Notes: generated by a model not told the origin, from the sequence alone. A stretch of 64,000 nt of DNA from Nitritalea halalkaliphila LW7 (GCF_000265075.1 NZ_AJYA01000005.1:1-64000); one strand, 5' to 3'; positions 8,667 through 19,381 are shown, numbered from the stretch's first letter. Translations and numbers: made by a program.

Positions 8667-8940
8667 CAGTACCATTCAAAAATTAGCCCACCTGTCCCGC
8701 CTCGAATTCGATGCGCAGGGGGTGGAAAAAATGAAAGCCGACCTCAGCCAGATCCTCGACTGGATGGAGCAGCTGAACGAAGTAGATACCGAAGGCGTGG
8801 AACCGCTCACCACGATGTCCACCGAGGTGAATGTGCTGCGCGAAGATGTTCTCGGAGAGCACCTTCCGCATGAGGATGGGCTAAAAAATGCCCCACAGCG
8901 TGATTCCGACTACTTCCGCGTACCTAAAGTTCTCGAATAG
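8653..8940 (+). CDS. gatC: Aspartyl/glutamyl-tRNA amidotransferase subunit C
   Basis: 95 residues, starting MKIDNSTIQKLAHLSRLEFDAQGVEKM. The HLSRL motif, the DLSQILDWMEQLNEVDTEGVEPL core and the C-terminal REDVL and FRVPKVLE are diagnostic for GatC, the small scaffold subunit that joins GatA and GatB in converting Glu-tRNA(Gln) or Asp-tRNA(Asn). The start lies inside the plsC end (14-base overlap). GatA and GatB are not in the window. Confidence 0.96.
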   Translation: MKIDNSTIQKLAHLSRLEFDAQGVEKMKADLSQILDWMEQLNEVDTEGVEPLTTMSTEVNVLREDVLGEHLPHEDGLKNAPQRDSDYFRVPKVLE

Positions 8941-8941
8941 C

Positions 8942-11777
8942 ATGCCCCAAGTCGCGCCTAAGCGCAAGAACGTTTTTTTCCCCCTTCCGCTTTTCCCGGG
9001 GCTTCTGCTCCTGGTTTTGGGAGGGGGTTTTCTCTTCTATAGCCTGCTCCTAGCCGAACCGCTGCTTCAGTATGAACAGCGCTTCGAAACGCTATCCCTT
9101 TCGCTGCCCTTCGATGCCTTCGACTTTCCCACAGGAAGGTACCAGCCCGAGGCACTGCATGAGCTGCAGCTGCCCCTTTTCAGCCCGAAAGACGCAGAAA
9201 TTCCGCCCATGCTCTACCACAGCAGCTTCTGGCTTTTGCTACTCTTCCTCATCACCGCCCTAAGCCTGAGCACCTTCTTGAAAGGCTGGCTGTTCTACCT
9301 ACCCCTCACCCTACTGATTGTGGGAATCAGCAGCGGCAGCTTCCTCGGACTGGAGCTCCAGCAGTGGCCCGACTCCACGGTTTGGCCACGCGGCATCGTC
9401 CTGCTCGCCTGCCTCCTACCTGTGCTGCTCATTCGGATTTATGGCCACTACTGGACCCTTTGGCAGCGCCTGCTGCTCTGCACGGGAGCGGTGGCCCTGC
9501 TCCTGATCGGCTGGTACCTCCAAGCCCCCGAAGCGGCGGGCAGTCAGCTACTCGCCGCACAGCAAGGGCTCTTGCTGCTCAGCCTCATCGCCGCAGCAGG
9601 CATGTGCTTTTACATCGCCCGGGCTTATTCAAGGGCTCAGCCTCTTGCTGCTCCGACTAAATACCGGAGTAGGCACTAACCTCAAGCCAGCACTCATCCT
9701 AATCAGCATCAGCTACTTAGGCCTTAGCACTGCCTCCCTGCTGGTGCTCCACGGCAGCTACACCCCCCTTTTCCCGGTTTTGCCGGCAGGCCTTTTTCTC
9801 CTGCCCGCCCTTCTGGGAAGTGCCTACTGCCTCTACGAAAAACAGCACAGCGTAAGCCGCTTCTTTCAGACCAGAGGGACCGAAACGATCGCCTTGCTGA
9901 CAGGAGGGGGCCTACTTCTTTTGCTTTGGGGCTACGCCCAATGGAGCGCTAACACCCCGCTGCAGCGCCTGCTCAGCTACCTGCTCCTGACCACGCAGAT
10001 GGCCGGCACCCTGATGGCTTTCCTGTATGTGGCGATGAATTTTTTTAATTTTATAAACAGTGGCACGCCCCTCCACCGGGTCTTTTATCAGCCCAAAATC
10101 CTAGAACGCATCCACATGCGGCTGGCCCTCCTGATGGGCACAGGAGCCGTGCTGCTTTTTGTGGATTTAGCCCCCGCTGTGCAGGCTGAGGTAGCCCTGA
10201 CCACGAACGAGGCGGGCCGGTACTGGCTAGATCGAGAGCCCGTGAAAGCGGCCATTCTCTACGAAGAAGCTTGGAACGCCTACCGGCAGCACCCTTTCGC
10301 GATACTGGCATCGGCGACCCTGCGGCGGCAGCTCGAAAGCCCACGCAGCTATGCGGATTTGTTAGCCAATAGCTTTGACTTTGCCCCCAGCCCGGAGGCG
10401 ATTTTGCTACTTGCAGCCCACAAACAGGCGCAGGGCAATGTCCTCGAAGGGCTTTTTTACCTCGAACAGGGGGTGGAGCTTTTTCCCGAGGAGGCGGCAC
10501 TGCGGATCCACACGGCCAGCGTCTATGTGCAGCTGGGAGAGCCCCTTCAGGCAGCCAAGCTCGTCGCGGAAGCCCCTATAGATAGCCCCGGATTGGCGGC
10601 GCTACTGCCCGCGCTGGCCGCCCTACTGGATAGCGCAGGCGCAGCGAACCTGCCCGAAATACCCGCAGTTCCGCAAGGGGAGCGGCTGGCCTTTCAGGCC
10701 AATAAGCTCGTGGCAGACGCTGGTGCTCCTACATTTGCCTCGGCTGACGAAACGCTGGACGCGACCGCGCTGCTGGCATCCCCTGCCCTTCGACGTAATT
10801 TTATCTTGCGCGGTAATTTAAAAGAAGCCCCCTTTTTAGGGTCCACGCTAGACAGCTTGGTGGCACAGGCTACCGAGCTGCGCACACTACAGCGGGCGAC
10901 AGAAGACCGCATCCTTTGGCACTGGCGCCAAGGAAATATTCAGGAGGCGCTTTTCTACCTGCAAGGGAGCATCGGACAGGCGGATCGTCAGCAGGCGGCT
11001 CACCGCGAGCTCTTAGCAGCCCTTTACATGAGCCGCTTCGACTTGGAACGCGCCACCGGCGTCTGGCAAAACCTGCTTCTTGATGGTCAGGCCCCCGATG
11101 AACTCCCCTTGTATGCCGCTTACCTGTTGGCCGAGCAGCCGGAGTCTCTGGACCCAGCCCAGCGCTTTCGTGTAGAACAGGCCTTGGCACTGCGCCCTGA
11201 ACAGGAGCGCCAAGACATAGGTAGCCTGATGGCCCTGGCCCGCCGCCTGTTGGCACAAACTGCCGCCCCCCTTTACTCGGCCTGGGAGGCACTACCCGCA
11301 GGGGAAAGCCAGCGTTATTTGGCAGCAGGCCTGCTTCGGCATAAGAGTCATTTCCTGACTGCCGCGCAGCAGGAGCACCTATTGGGGACTTTGGGCGAAG
11401 CCCAAAGCAGCAGCTTTCAGCCCTACCTGCGCTTACAGACCAAGCCCGCCGAGGAGATTTCTAAGGAAGAGCTAAGAGGGTTTCAGCGGGACCCTTACCT
11501 AACCGCGGCCCAGCTGGTACTCGCCGAACGGGAAGCGGATCCGGATGCGCGCTATGCGCTGCTGCAGCAGGCCATTAGCTATAACAGCGATCCCCTTTTA
11601 AAGCTACGCTATGCAGCGGCGGCAGAAGCGGTGGGTTTAGGGCCCTTTGCGGCGGCAGCCGCCAGCAGATACGGGAGGCGATCGGCCCCGAAGCCTGATG
11701 GAGCTGCTAGAACAGGAAATTTTATGAATTTAATTGACCAGCGGCAGGTATTTTTACAGGCGAATGCCTATTTTTAA
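8942..11777 (+). CDS. Large polytopic membrane protein with TPR region (frameshifted)
   Basis: Starts MPQVAPKRKN one base after the gatC stop. The first part has about six hydrophobic helices, with a periplasmic-looking loop (residues 30-95). Near 9622-9637 two GGC sites need one C each; with these, the reading continues as ARALFKGLSLLLLRLNTGVG into four more helices and then about 540 residues of helical-repeat (TPR-like) sequence, for example AILYEEAWNAYRQHPFAILAS and NVLEGLFYLEQGVELFPEEAALRI. Near 11660-11725 three nearby losses take the frame out and back. The repaired length is about 945 residues. I do not recognise a named family. It lies between gatC and a LolD-type ATPase gene. Confidence 0.75.
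11389..11407. repeat. CTTTGGGCGAAGCCCAAAG palindrome (copy 2)
   Basis: Identical to the 7294-7312 copy, including the GGGGA on its left. Here it is read on the plus strand as LGEAQ within the TPR part of the large membrane protein. Confidence 0.6.
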
Positions 11778-11825
11778 GTTTTCGGAGCAGGAGAGCCCGC
11801 TTCGAGAGATAATGACGACCGCTCT

Positions 11826-12540
11826 ATGGGAAAGATAATTGAAACGACAGACATCAGCCGAGAGTACCGCATGGGTTCTGAGGTGGTGCGTGCGCTGAAA
11901 TCAGTCAGCATCGAAGTGAATAAGGGAGAGTATGTGGCCTTTATGGGGCCTTCCGGCTCGGGTAAGTCCACGCTGATGAACATCATCGGCTGCCTGGACA
12001 CCCCTACGGGAGGCAAGTATATCCTGAATGGCAAAGATGTCAGCGACATGACCGAGAATGAGTTGGCAGAAATCCGTAATAAAGAAATCGGCTTTGTGTT
12101 TCAGACCTTTAACCTTCTTCCGCGCGCAAGCTGCTTAGAAAATGTGGCCTTGCCCCTCGTCTATGCCGGATTCAGCAGAAGCCGACGTGAGGAGCAGGCG
12201 CGGGCGGCCTTAGAGAGTGTAGGATTAGGTGATCGCGTGACGCATAAGCCGAACGAGCTCTCCGGAGGCAGCGGCAGCGCGTGGCCATCGCACGGGCACT
12301 TGTGAATACGCCGAGCATCATTTTGGCCGATGAGCCGACGGGCAACTTGGACACCAAAACCTCTTACGATATCATGGAGCTGTTCCATGAGCTGCACGCT
12401 CAGGGGAACACCATTATCATGGTTACCCACGAAGACGATATCGCCCACTATGCCCACCGCATCGTGCGCCTGAAGGATGGCTTGATCGAATCGGATCGAA
12501 TCAACCCAAATCCCACACGTGGAAAAAAAAGAAGCTATAG
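11826..12540 (+). CDS. ABC transporter ATP-binding protein, LolD/MacB type (frameshifted)
   Basis: ATPase subunit of a type VII/lipoprotein-release-type ABC transporter. Walker [10 protein letters not shown] is at about residues 41-49, the Q-loop at [10 protein letters not shown], the signature at LSGG, Walker B at [12 protein letters not shown], and the switch His in MVTHEDD. The frame breaks at 12267-12270 within the signature: GGAGGCAGCGG should be GGAGGCCAGCGG, giving [15 protein letters not shown]. An A8 run at 12523-12530 probably lacks one base; with it the protein ends at 12540 (NPTRGKKKKL). Without it the open frame runs to 12628 through the next promoter-like TATCTTGCGG. The permease partner is not adjacent. 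Confidence 0.88.
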
Positions 12541-12624
12541 CCAATTAGCAAATAAACCCAATAATAAAGTGAAGGCCTTCTTATCTTGCGGCAGCGTAGA
12601 GAAAAGAAGTGCAGCAGGAGAATT

Positions 12625-13175
12625 ATGAAAATTTACACGAAAACAGGTGACAGTGGCCAGACTTCCTTACTGGGAGGCAAGCGTGTTTCGAAGGCCCACC
12701 TGCGCATCGAGGCCTACGGCACGGTGGACGAGCTAAATGCCTATGTGGGCATGGTGCGCGATCAGGAGGTGAATGCGAGCCGTGCGCCTTTTTTAAAGGA
12801 AATTCAGGACCGTCTCTTCACCATCGGCGCGGATCTAGCTACGGCTCCGGACGCGGCCAAAGTCAAAAAACCGGATCTCCACGAGGAGGACGTCATGCAG
12901 TTAGAGGGAGCCATGGATGAAATGGACGCAGTTTTGCCTCCTTTAAAGCATTTTGTTTTGCCCGGAGGCACCCCGTCGTTTCCTTCTGCCATCTGGCCCG
13001 CACCGTATGTCGTCGCGCAGAACGTGCCTGCATCGCACTGGCAGAAGAAGAGAGTGTGAACCCATTAGTCATTACCTATATCAACAGACTTTCCGACTAC
13101 TTTTTCGTACTGGGCCGCATGAATGCCCAGGAATTAGGCGTCGAGGAAGTCACCTGGAACCCCCGCATTGTATGA
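12625..13175 (+). CDS. Cob(I)alamin adenosyltransferase, PduO type (frameshifted)
   Basis: Transfers adenosyl from ATP to cob(I)alamin to make coenzyme B12. The start [23 protein letters not shown] and the [14 protein letters not shown] motif are diagnostic. The frame breaks at 12966-12970, where CCCGGAGGCACCCC needs one C. The repaired sequence continues [26 protein letters not shown] and [19 protein letters not shown], including the conserved R/E residues of the C-terminal half. The repaired length is 183 residues. The stop overlaps the ilvE start by four bases (ATGA). TATCTTGC upstream looks like a promoter box. It fits with the cobalamin riboswitch at 38.7 kb as evidence of B12 use. Confidence 0.92.
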
Positions 13176-14243
13176 GCAGTAAAACTACCTTTCCGATCCA
13201 CATCACCCGCACAGAGAAGTCGCGGCTGGCAGAAACGGATTTCGATAATTTAGTATTCGGCATGACCCTTTCCGATCACATGTTTATCGCTGACTATGAG
13301 GAGGGCGAGTGGTCTAATTTCCGGATCGAGCCCTATGCTCCACTAGCCTTAAAACCTGCGAATGCCACGCTGCATTATGGCAGTCCGTGTTCGAGGGCAT
13401 GAAAGCCTATAAAAATGAAGCGGGGCAGACGCTCCTCTTCCGAGCAGATGCCAATCAGCAGCGTCTAAACGCTTCCGCCGAGCGTATGTGCATTCCCACA
13501 GTGCCTGAAGAAGTGTTTATGGAGGGCCTAAAGACCCTATTAGAGGTAGACAAGGACTGGATCCCGAACCGTGCCGGCTACTCGCTTTACATCCGGCCGT
13601 TTGTTTTTGCTACGGACGACTATCTCGGTATCCGCCCTTCGAAGAAATATTCTTTTATCATTTTCACCTGTCCCGTAGGGCATTATTACGCCAAGCCGGT
13701 TTCGGTGAAGGTGGAATGTGCCTATGCCCGCGCGGCTGAAGGAGGTACGGGCTACGCCAAAGCCGCCGGAAACTATGCCGGCTCCCTTTACCCTGCCTCC
13801 TAGCCCAAAAAGAGGGATTCGACCAGCTCTTGTGGACCGATGCCAAGTCCCATCAGCACATCGAAGAAAGTGGCACGATGAATGTGATGTTTATGATTAA
13901 GGGCACCCTCATCACCGCACCCACAAGTACGGGCACGATTTTAAAGGGGATCACTCGGGATTCTGTGCTTACCCTCGCCCGTGAAATGGGTGTTGCGGTG
14001 GAAGAACGCTTCCTACGTGTGGCCGAACTGGAAGATGCCCTGAAAAGCGGCACCCTAGAGGAAGCCTTCGGTACAGGTACAGCCGCCACCATCGCGCACA
14101 TTAACCGAATCGGCGTAGGTGGTGCCGTTTATGACCTGCCAGAAAAGACAAACGAGGCCTTCTCGAACCGCGTGTTGGCCAAGTTAGATGCAATAAAATA
14201 TGGAAAAGAAGCCGACACACATGGTTGGATCATCACTTTATAG
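13172..14243 (+). CDS. ilvE: Branched-chain-amino-acid aminotransferase (two frameshifts)
   Basis: PLP enzyme, final transamination in Leu/Ile/Val synthesis. The N-terminal LVFGMTLSDHMFIADYEEGEW and the ALKPANATLHYGQSVFEGMKAYKN segment are typical. The PLP lysine lies in GTGYAKAAGNYAGSL, and the phosphate-binding region is at TSTGTILKGITRDSVLTLAREMG. Breaks: 13379-13382 (TATGGCAGTCC lacks a C) and near 13793-13800 (CCTGCCTCCTAG lacks a C). The repaired length is 357 residues, right for class IV BCATs of the mammalian-like type. It is coupled to the adenosyltransferase gene by an ATGA overlap. Confidence 0.94.
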
Positions 14244-14301
14244 CACAGCAGGTAGTAAAGACCTGAAAAATGAAGCCCTTGGTTCTTACCGAGGGCTTTG
14301 C

Positions 14302-14856
14302 TTGCTTTATGGAAAAGCCTTTTGCCTCCTCCTAGGGCTATTTTTTCTGCTCAGCGGAAGTCTTTTTGCCCAGGGGGCACGGCCCAAAGTGGAGCCTGTA
14401 GACAAATATATCCTCATCCAAAAAGGGGGAAAAAAGCGGACGGCCATGCGCTATCGTGTGGGCGAAGAGCTGACGTACAAGTTGAAAGGAGAGCCTTTTT
14501 TCGTCACCGATCGCATCGTTAATATTCAGGCGGATCTCATCGAGATGCGTGAAAACATCTTGACCCTGGAGCGCATCGAGGCGGTGGATATCTCCCAGAA
14601 AGACACCCGAAATCAGACCATCAGCAACCTCAGCACCGTGGCGATCGGTGGTGGGCTTCTGTTTTTAGGCGCTGAGTCCGTGAACCAGCTCAACCAAGAG
14701 GGGCGTCTGTCCATCAGTCGGGGCGTGTGGATCAGTTCGGCGGCCATGATCGCTGCGGGTATCGGCATTCGGCAGCTGAAAACCACGACCGTGCCTATCG
14801 GCAAGGCCTATAAGATGCAGCTCATCCTCATCTATGAGGACGACCCGACGCTGTAG
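14302..14856 (+). CDS. Predicted secreted/membrane protein of unknown function
   Basis: About 185 residues. The frame is open from 14200, inside ilvE, but the first part reads as overlap. I place the start at the in-frame TTG at 14302, after GAGGG, because a good signal peptide follows at once (LLYGKAFCLLLGLFFLLSGSLFAQG). The body has a lysine/arginine-rich part (KGGKKRTAMRYRVGEELTYKLKGEPFFVTDRIVNIQ), then two hydrophobic stretches (LSTVAIGGGLLFLGAE and SAAMIAAGIGIRQL). No family recognised. The start is uncertain: 14221 (ATG) is an alternative. Confidence 0.6.
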   Translation: MLYGKAFCLLLGLFFLLSGSLFAQGARPKVEPVDKYILIQKGGKKRTAMRYRVGEELTYKLKGEPFFVTDRIVNIQADLIEMRENILTLERIEAVDISQKDTRNQTISNLSTVAIGGGLLFLGAESVNQLNQEGRLSISRGVWISSAAMIAAGIGIRQLKTTTVPIGKAYKMQLILIYEDDPTL

Positions 14857-14938
14857 GTGCTTAGCGCGGAAGGAAAGGCTTTTTCATAGGTTTTTCGGCT
14901 AAAAATCACGACCTTTGCAGGCTAAAACGAAAGCAATT

Positions 14939-16045
14939 ATGACACTAGACCAGTTGAAAGACTTGAAAGCCCGCGTTTCGGCTTTGAGGAGGTATCTTTG
15001 ACTACGATAAGAAGCGAGCAGAAATAGAAGATTTAGAGCTGGTATCTGCCCAGCCCGATTTTTGGAATGACCCGGAAGAGGCAGAAAAGACTATGAAGCA
15101 GATTCAGGCCCGAAAGGCCTGGACCAATGCCTACGATGGAGTCAACCAAGCCCTTCAGGACCTAGAGGTGCTGTATGAGTTTTACACTGCCGAGGAAGTT
15201 TCTGAGGAGGAAATCAAACGGGACTACACGAAAGCCAAGCAGGCGGTAGAAGAACTGGAGCTGAAAAAAATGCTGAGCTCCGAAGAAGATCAGCTTAGCG
15301 CCATGCTGGAGATTAATCCCGGCGCAGGAGGTACGGAAAGTAACGACTGGGCCAGCATCCTGATGCGGATGTACATCATGTGGGGGGAGAAAAACGGCTA
15401 TAAAGTGAAGGAAGTGGACCTGCAAGAAGGTGAAGTAGCAGGCATCAAATCCGTCACGCTGGAATTTGATGGACCACTCGCCTACGGTTTCCTGAAATCT
15501 GAAATCGGCGTACACCGCCTCGTGCGGATTTCGCCTTTTGACAGTGGAGGCGCCGTCACACCTCTTTTGCCTCCGTATATGCCTATCCCGTGGTGGACGA
15601 CACCATCGAAATCAACATTAACCCAGGGGACATCGAACTTCAGACCTCCCGTTCCGGTGGGGCCGGGGGCCAAAATGTCAACAAGGTAGAAACCAAGGTG
15701 CAGCTGACGCATAAACCTACAGGGATCGTGGTGGTCTGCCAGGTGGAGCGCTCTCAGTTGGCCAACAGGGAAAAAGCGATGCAGATGCTCAAGTCTCGTC
15801 TGTATCAGATGGAGATGGAAAAGCGGAATGCGGAGCGCAGTAAGATTGAGGCTTCGAAATTACGTGTGGATTTCGGTTCGCAGATTCGAAACTACGTCTT
15901 GCATCCGTATAAATTAATCAAAGATGCGCGGACAGGACATGAAACCTCCGATGTGCAGGCGGTCCTAGATGGTGCAGGGCTAAATGAGTTTATCAAAGCC
16001 TATCTCCTCGCCCAAAGCGAAGAGGAGGCGGGCACTGACAACTGA
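14939..16045 (+). CDS. prfB: Peptide chain release factor 2 (programmed +1 frameshift plus one apparent deletion)
   Basis: Terminates translation at UGA and UAA. The first 20 codons ([20 protein letters not shown]) end at an in-frame TGA at 14999-15001; slipping +1 at CTT TGA gives [15 protein letters not shown] and the rest of the protein, as in the classical RF2 autoregulation. The RF2 anticodon tripeptide SPF is present (RISPFDSGG), and so is the catalytic GGQ ([13 protein letters not shown]). A second break at 15549-15552 (GTGGAGGCGCCG) lacks one C in GGCC; repaired, it reads [19 protein letters not shown], matching known RF2. The repaired length is 368 residues. Confidence 0.96.
14987..15002 (+). 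promoter_or_regulatory. RF2 programmed +1 frameshift signal
   Basis: An internal Shine-Dalgarno-like AGGAGG (14987-14992) lies three bases before CTT TGA C (14996-15002). This is the standard RF2 layout: when RF2 is scarce, the ribosome pauses at UGA and slips +1, restoring RF2 synthesis. Confidence 0.95.
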
Positions 16046-16203
16046 TACGCTGGGTGATGTGATGGTGATACGACCAAGTGTCGCTATCCGGCCCACCCTT
16101 TTTGGCCTGCGGTGCCCGAGTGGTTCCGCAGGCTTTTCCATTCCTTCCCACCACGCACATCGTCTATTTCCGATTTCCTAATCGACTCTTTCGAAGTACC
16201 TGC

Positions 16204-17399
16204 ATGCGATTCCTGCCTACCTTCTTTACCTTAGACTTTTTCGTGCTCTGCATGAGCTCCTTCCTCTTTTTCGCGAGCTTTAACATGATTATCCCCGAGC
16301 TACCGGCCTATCTAAGCAGCTTAGGAGGAGAGGATTACAAGGGCTGATCATCGCGCTCTTTACACTGACTGCCGGCCTCTCGCGCCCTTTCAGTGGCAAG
16401 CTAGCGGATAAAATCGGGAGAAAACCCGTGATGGTCGTGGGCGCTGCCGTTTGCTTTGGCGTCAGCCTATTCTATCCCTTACTGACCACGGTGGCAGGAT
16501 TTCTGCTGCTGCGCTTCATTCATGGCTTTTCAGCGGGCTTCACCCCTACAGGCACCTCCGCTTATGTGGCCGACATCGTCCCCTTCCAGCGCAGAGGCGA
16601 GGCCATGGGCATTCAGTCGCTTTTCGGCTCACTAGGCATGGCCGCCGGTCCCGCTGCTGGCGGCTATATCGCCGCTGCTTTCGATATCAATACCCTTTTT
16701 TATGCCTCTGCCGCGACGGCGGTGCTGTCCATTCTGATTATCTTACGGCTGAAGGAGACGCTACCGAATAAGCAGCCCATGCGCCGAGCTTATCTCAAGC
16801 TCAACCGAACGGAGCTGATCGAAAAACGGGTTTTAGTGCCTTCGCTTGTGCTGTTTTTGACCGTTTTTTCTTTTGGCACCATCTTGACGATCATTCCTGA
16901 CTACTCCGAGCACTTGGGAATCCAAAATAAGGGCCTCTTTTTCGCGGTGTTCACACTGGCATCCCTCGGGATCCGGATTATCGCCGGCAAAACCTCAGAC
17001 CGCTATGGCCGGATCCCCGTGATGAAAGTGGCTACCAGCTCCATGGCTGTGGCCATGCTAGTGATCGCTTTTTCCACCACTACCTGGCAGCTCATCCTCG
17101 GAGGCATCATTTTCGGCGCCTCAGTGGGCATGAACTCGCCTACGATTTCGGCCTGGACCATCGACCTCTCCTTAGACGAAAAGCGAGGCAGAGCGCTGGC
17201 GACCATGTACATCGCTTTGGAGGCGGGCATCGGTATAGGGGCCTTAGTGAGCGGCTGGCTCTTCAACAATCGAGTAGAGAACTTTCCGCTGGTCTTCTCC
17301 ATCGGTGCCATCACGGCCAGCATCGCCTTTATCTACCTCTTCACCCTTCCAAAGGACCAAAAGGAGCTGGTCCCCGTGGACGAAAAGGATCCCAAATAA
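16204..17399 (+). CDS. Major facilitator superfamily transporter (frameshifted)
   Basis: About 398 residues after repair, with about 12 hydrophobic helices. The start MRFLPTFFTLDFFVLCMSSFLFFASFNMIIPELPAYL gives helix 1. The frame breaks at 16341-16345 (TTACAAGGGCTGATC lacks one C), after which GLIIALFTLTAGLSRPFSGKLADKIGRKPVMVVG carries the loop 2-3 motif (GxLaDrxGrkpv). The second half has the matching GKTSDRYGRIPVMKV. The substrate cannot be told. It is downstream of prfB with its own 160-base leader. Confidence 0.9.
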
Positions 17400-17494
17400 A
17401 AAAGGGAAGCTTCTACGTCTGTAAAAACTCCCCTTTTGTATCCTCATTTTAGGCTACCCGCTTAGCCCGCTTCCGCATGTGCTGACACTGTTTG

Positions 17495-19381
17495 CTAATT
17501 TTCTTCTTCCTTCACCTCGTCTTGCTGCATTGCCTCATCCCCGGCAGGTATTACGGGACCACTGCCATCCATCCAGAGTTCGAGCGGACGAAACACCTCG
17601 ATGAAGCGCTCGTTTTGGCGGTAGGCCTCGAAGCTCAGGTCCGTAAGCGCCCGCTGGCGCAAAGCATCTGAATAGGCGACAGCTTTCTGCAAATAGGCCA
17701 AGGCTAAATCCTCGTCCTTACCCACTTTCGCATTCACTAAGGCTAGGCCATAGAACCCATAGCCATAGGCACGGTTCACCTGCACACTCTCCTCGAAGGC
17801 CACTTGCGCTTTCTCATAATCACCAGAAAGGAAGTAGGCCAGTCCTAAGTTAAACAGATGCTCTTCTGTTCTCGGGGCTTGGTTTAAGCGCACCGTCGCC
17901 AGACGATAATCCCCATTGATGATGTCGATAGCCCCTCTGAGCGCCTCATTTTCCTTTAAGAAAGGATTATTTAGGTTACGCTCCATGGCAGAAGCCTGCG
18001 AAACAGCCACATACGCCTCGAAATAATCGTTTAACATCAGATAAGCTCTGCCTAGATTATGGTAAGCTATTGGGTTTTGCTGCATATTCGCGCTGGTCTT
18101 AAACTGCGCGATAGCGTTTGAAATCAAAATATTCCGCTCTCTCCTGTCCAGCGAGCGCTGCGCCTGATTTAAGAAAACCACCCCCAGATTATTGGTGGCC
18201 GTGGCCGAAGGGAAATGCTGCTCCATGTAGCGATAAATGGATTCTTTTTCGCTCAGCTGGGGAGCATCTTTTGCTGCTGCCAGCAGGTCTCCCTCGCTAA
18301 GATTGCGCAGCACTTCCCCATTTCGTACAGCGGCATAGACACGTGAAGCGATGGCCGCCTTCGTTTGGTCGGAAGGCTCCGAATAAAGGGTGACTTTGGC
18401 CGAGGCCAAAAGGGGAAATAAGTCCCGCTGAACGGCCGCAAAACCAGGCAGCTTGCGCAGCTCAGCAATCTGGTTTTCATAGGCGCTTTCGCTGAGAAGC
18501 ACTTCGTAGAAAGCGGCCTTTTGACGGTCATTAAGTCCTTTATAGTCCGCGATCAGCAAGCGGAGGTCGAACAGGTCCGCATTACGGTGATTGACCTCTA
18601 CGGGGACATCGAGTCCACGCAACTGCTGGCGCACGCGCTGCTCCGCCTCGATAGCCCGCATGCGTGCCAGATTCGCATCGCGGCGATCTGCATCTACAGG
18701 AGCATGTGTCCCCAAAATACTTACTTTGCGCAGCGTTTTACCCGGCTCTAAGAGCGAAGAAATCGGCCCCGACTCCGCGCTCGTGAGTCGGTTTCCACTG
18801 AGCTGCGCACTCCCATATCCAAACTTTATCGTGTGGATTTTTTCCTCTAGATAGGCCTCTGGGTTTAGATACGTCTCCATGTACATGCCCACGACGGGAA
18901 TCGGCTCATCCAGAATCACTTGCCCGAAACGTGCCAGCATCGGGAGTGTGATGAGGCCCTTGCCAAGTTCTTTTTCGGGGATGGTTTTCAAGCCTTTCGC
19001 ATCTTCTGCTAGGCCCTTTAAGACAAGCTTGCCCTTTTCCATTCCTGGTAGGTAGGGAAATGTAAGCTGAAGGGAAACATCCACACGTCGATCCGTAGGC
19101 GTGAACTTGCCATTAAACACCTCAAATTCCCCTAAGCGGAGCGCCCCCTGCCCGTAGTGGTATTCCGGATACAGCGTGATGGCGCGGTCTTTTGCTAGGA
19201 CCTCTAGTGGCAGTGGCCCTTTAATTTCCACGCGAATGGAATCACGGTGCAGGGTGAGAAGTTGTGGATTCGCCTCTATTCCATCGAATGCCGAATAGTA
19301 TAGCGATTTTTGGGTGCTACAGCCATAAAATATGCCGGCCGTCAGCAAAAAAACGAAAAAAACTACCCTTGACTTAAACAT
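17495..19381 (-). CDS. TPR lipoprotein
   Basis: 628 residues. The signal ends in a lipobox (TAGIFYGC). The N-terminal 200 residues form a beta-rich domain (for example LYPEYHYGQGALRLGEFEVFNGKFTPTDRRVDVSLQLTFPYLPG). The middle (IKFGYGSAQL, LEPGKTLRKVSILGTHAPVDADRRDANLARMRA) looks like a degenerate OmpA-type segment. The C-terminal half is built of TPRs (NNLGVVFLNQAQRSL, YHNLGRAYLMLNDYFEAYVAVSQAS, FNLGLAYFLSGDYEKAQVAFEES). It ends in an acidic tail. Predicted to sit in the outer membrane facing the periplasm and to act as a scaffold. The family resembles Bacteroidota OmpA/TPR lipoproteins. A TTTGGCC palindrome is at 18395-18410. Confidence 0.8.
   Translation of the reverse strand: MFKSRVVFFVFLLTAGIFYGCSTQKSLYYSAFDGIEANPQLLTLHRDSIRVEIKGPLPLEVLAKDRAITLYPEYHYGQGALRLGEFEVFNGKFTPTDRRVDVSLQLTFPYLPGMEKGKLVLKGLAEDAKGLKTIPEKELGKGLITLPMLARFGQVILDEPIPVVGMYMETYLNPEAYLEEKIHTIKFGYGSAQLSGNRLTSAESGPISSLLEPGKTLRKVSILGTHAPVDADRRDANLARMRAIEAEQRVRQQLRGLDVPVEVNHRNADLFDLRLLIADYKGLNDRQKAAFYEVLLSESAYENQIAELRKLPGFAAVQRDLFPLLASAKVTLYSEPSDQTKAAIASRVYAAVRNGEVLRNLSEGDLLAAAKDAPQLSEKESIYRYMEQHFPSATATNNLGVVFLNQAQRSLDRRERNILISNAIAQFKTSANMQQNPIAYHNLGRAYLMLNDYFEAYVAVSQASAMERNLNNPFLKENEALRGAIDIINGDYRLATVRLNQAPRTEEHLFNLGLAYFLSGDYEKAQVAFEESVQVNRAYGYGFYGLALVNAKVGKDEDLALAYLQKAVAYSDALRQRALTDLSFEAYRQNERFIEVFRPLELWMDGSGPVIPAGDEAMQQDEVKEEEN
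18394..18412. repeat. TTTGGCC-GA-GGCCAAA palindrome inside a gene
   Basis: TTTGGCC (18395-18401), CGA/GA loop, GGCCAAA (18404-18410), flanked by C and A/G as in the other copies. It falls in the LLASAKV part of the TPR lipoprotein. Confidence 0.45.

Noticed and set aside
12266-12270. Programmed frameshifting as the cause of the repeated breaks
   Set aside because: Every break needs one base added, sites lack slippery heptamers or stimulatory structures, and they occur in unrelated housekeeping genes on both strands. Only the RF2 site has recoding features.
12541-12628. Extended C-terminus of the LolD-type ATPase
   Set aside because: The extension crosses a promoter-like TATCTTGC and only arises if the A8 run is correct; a one-base longer run ends the protein at 12540 with normal length.
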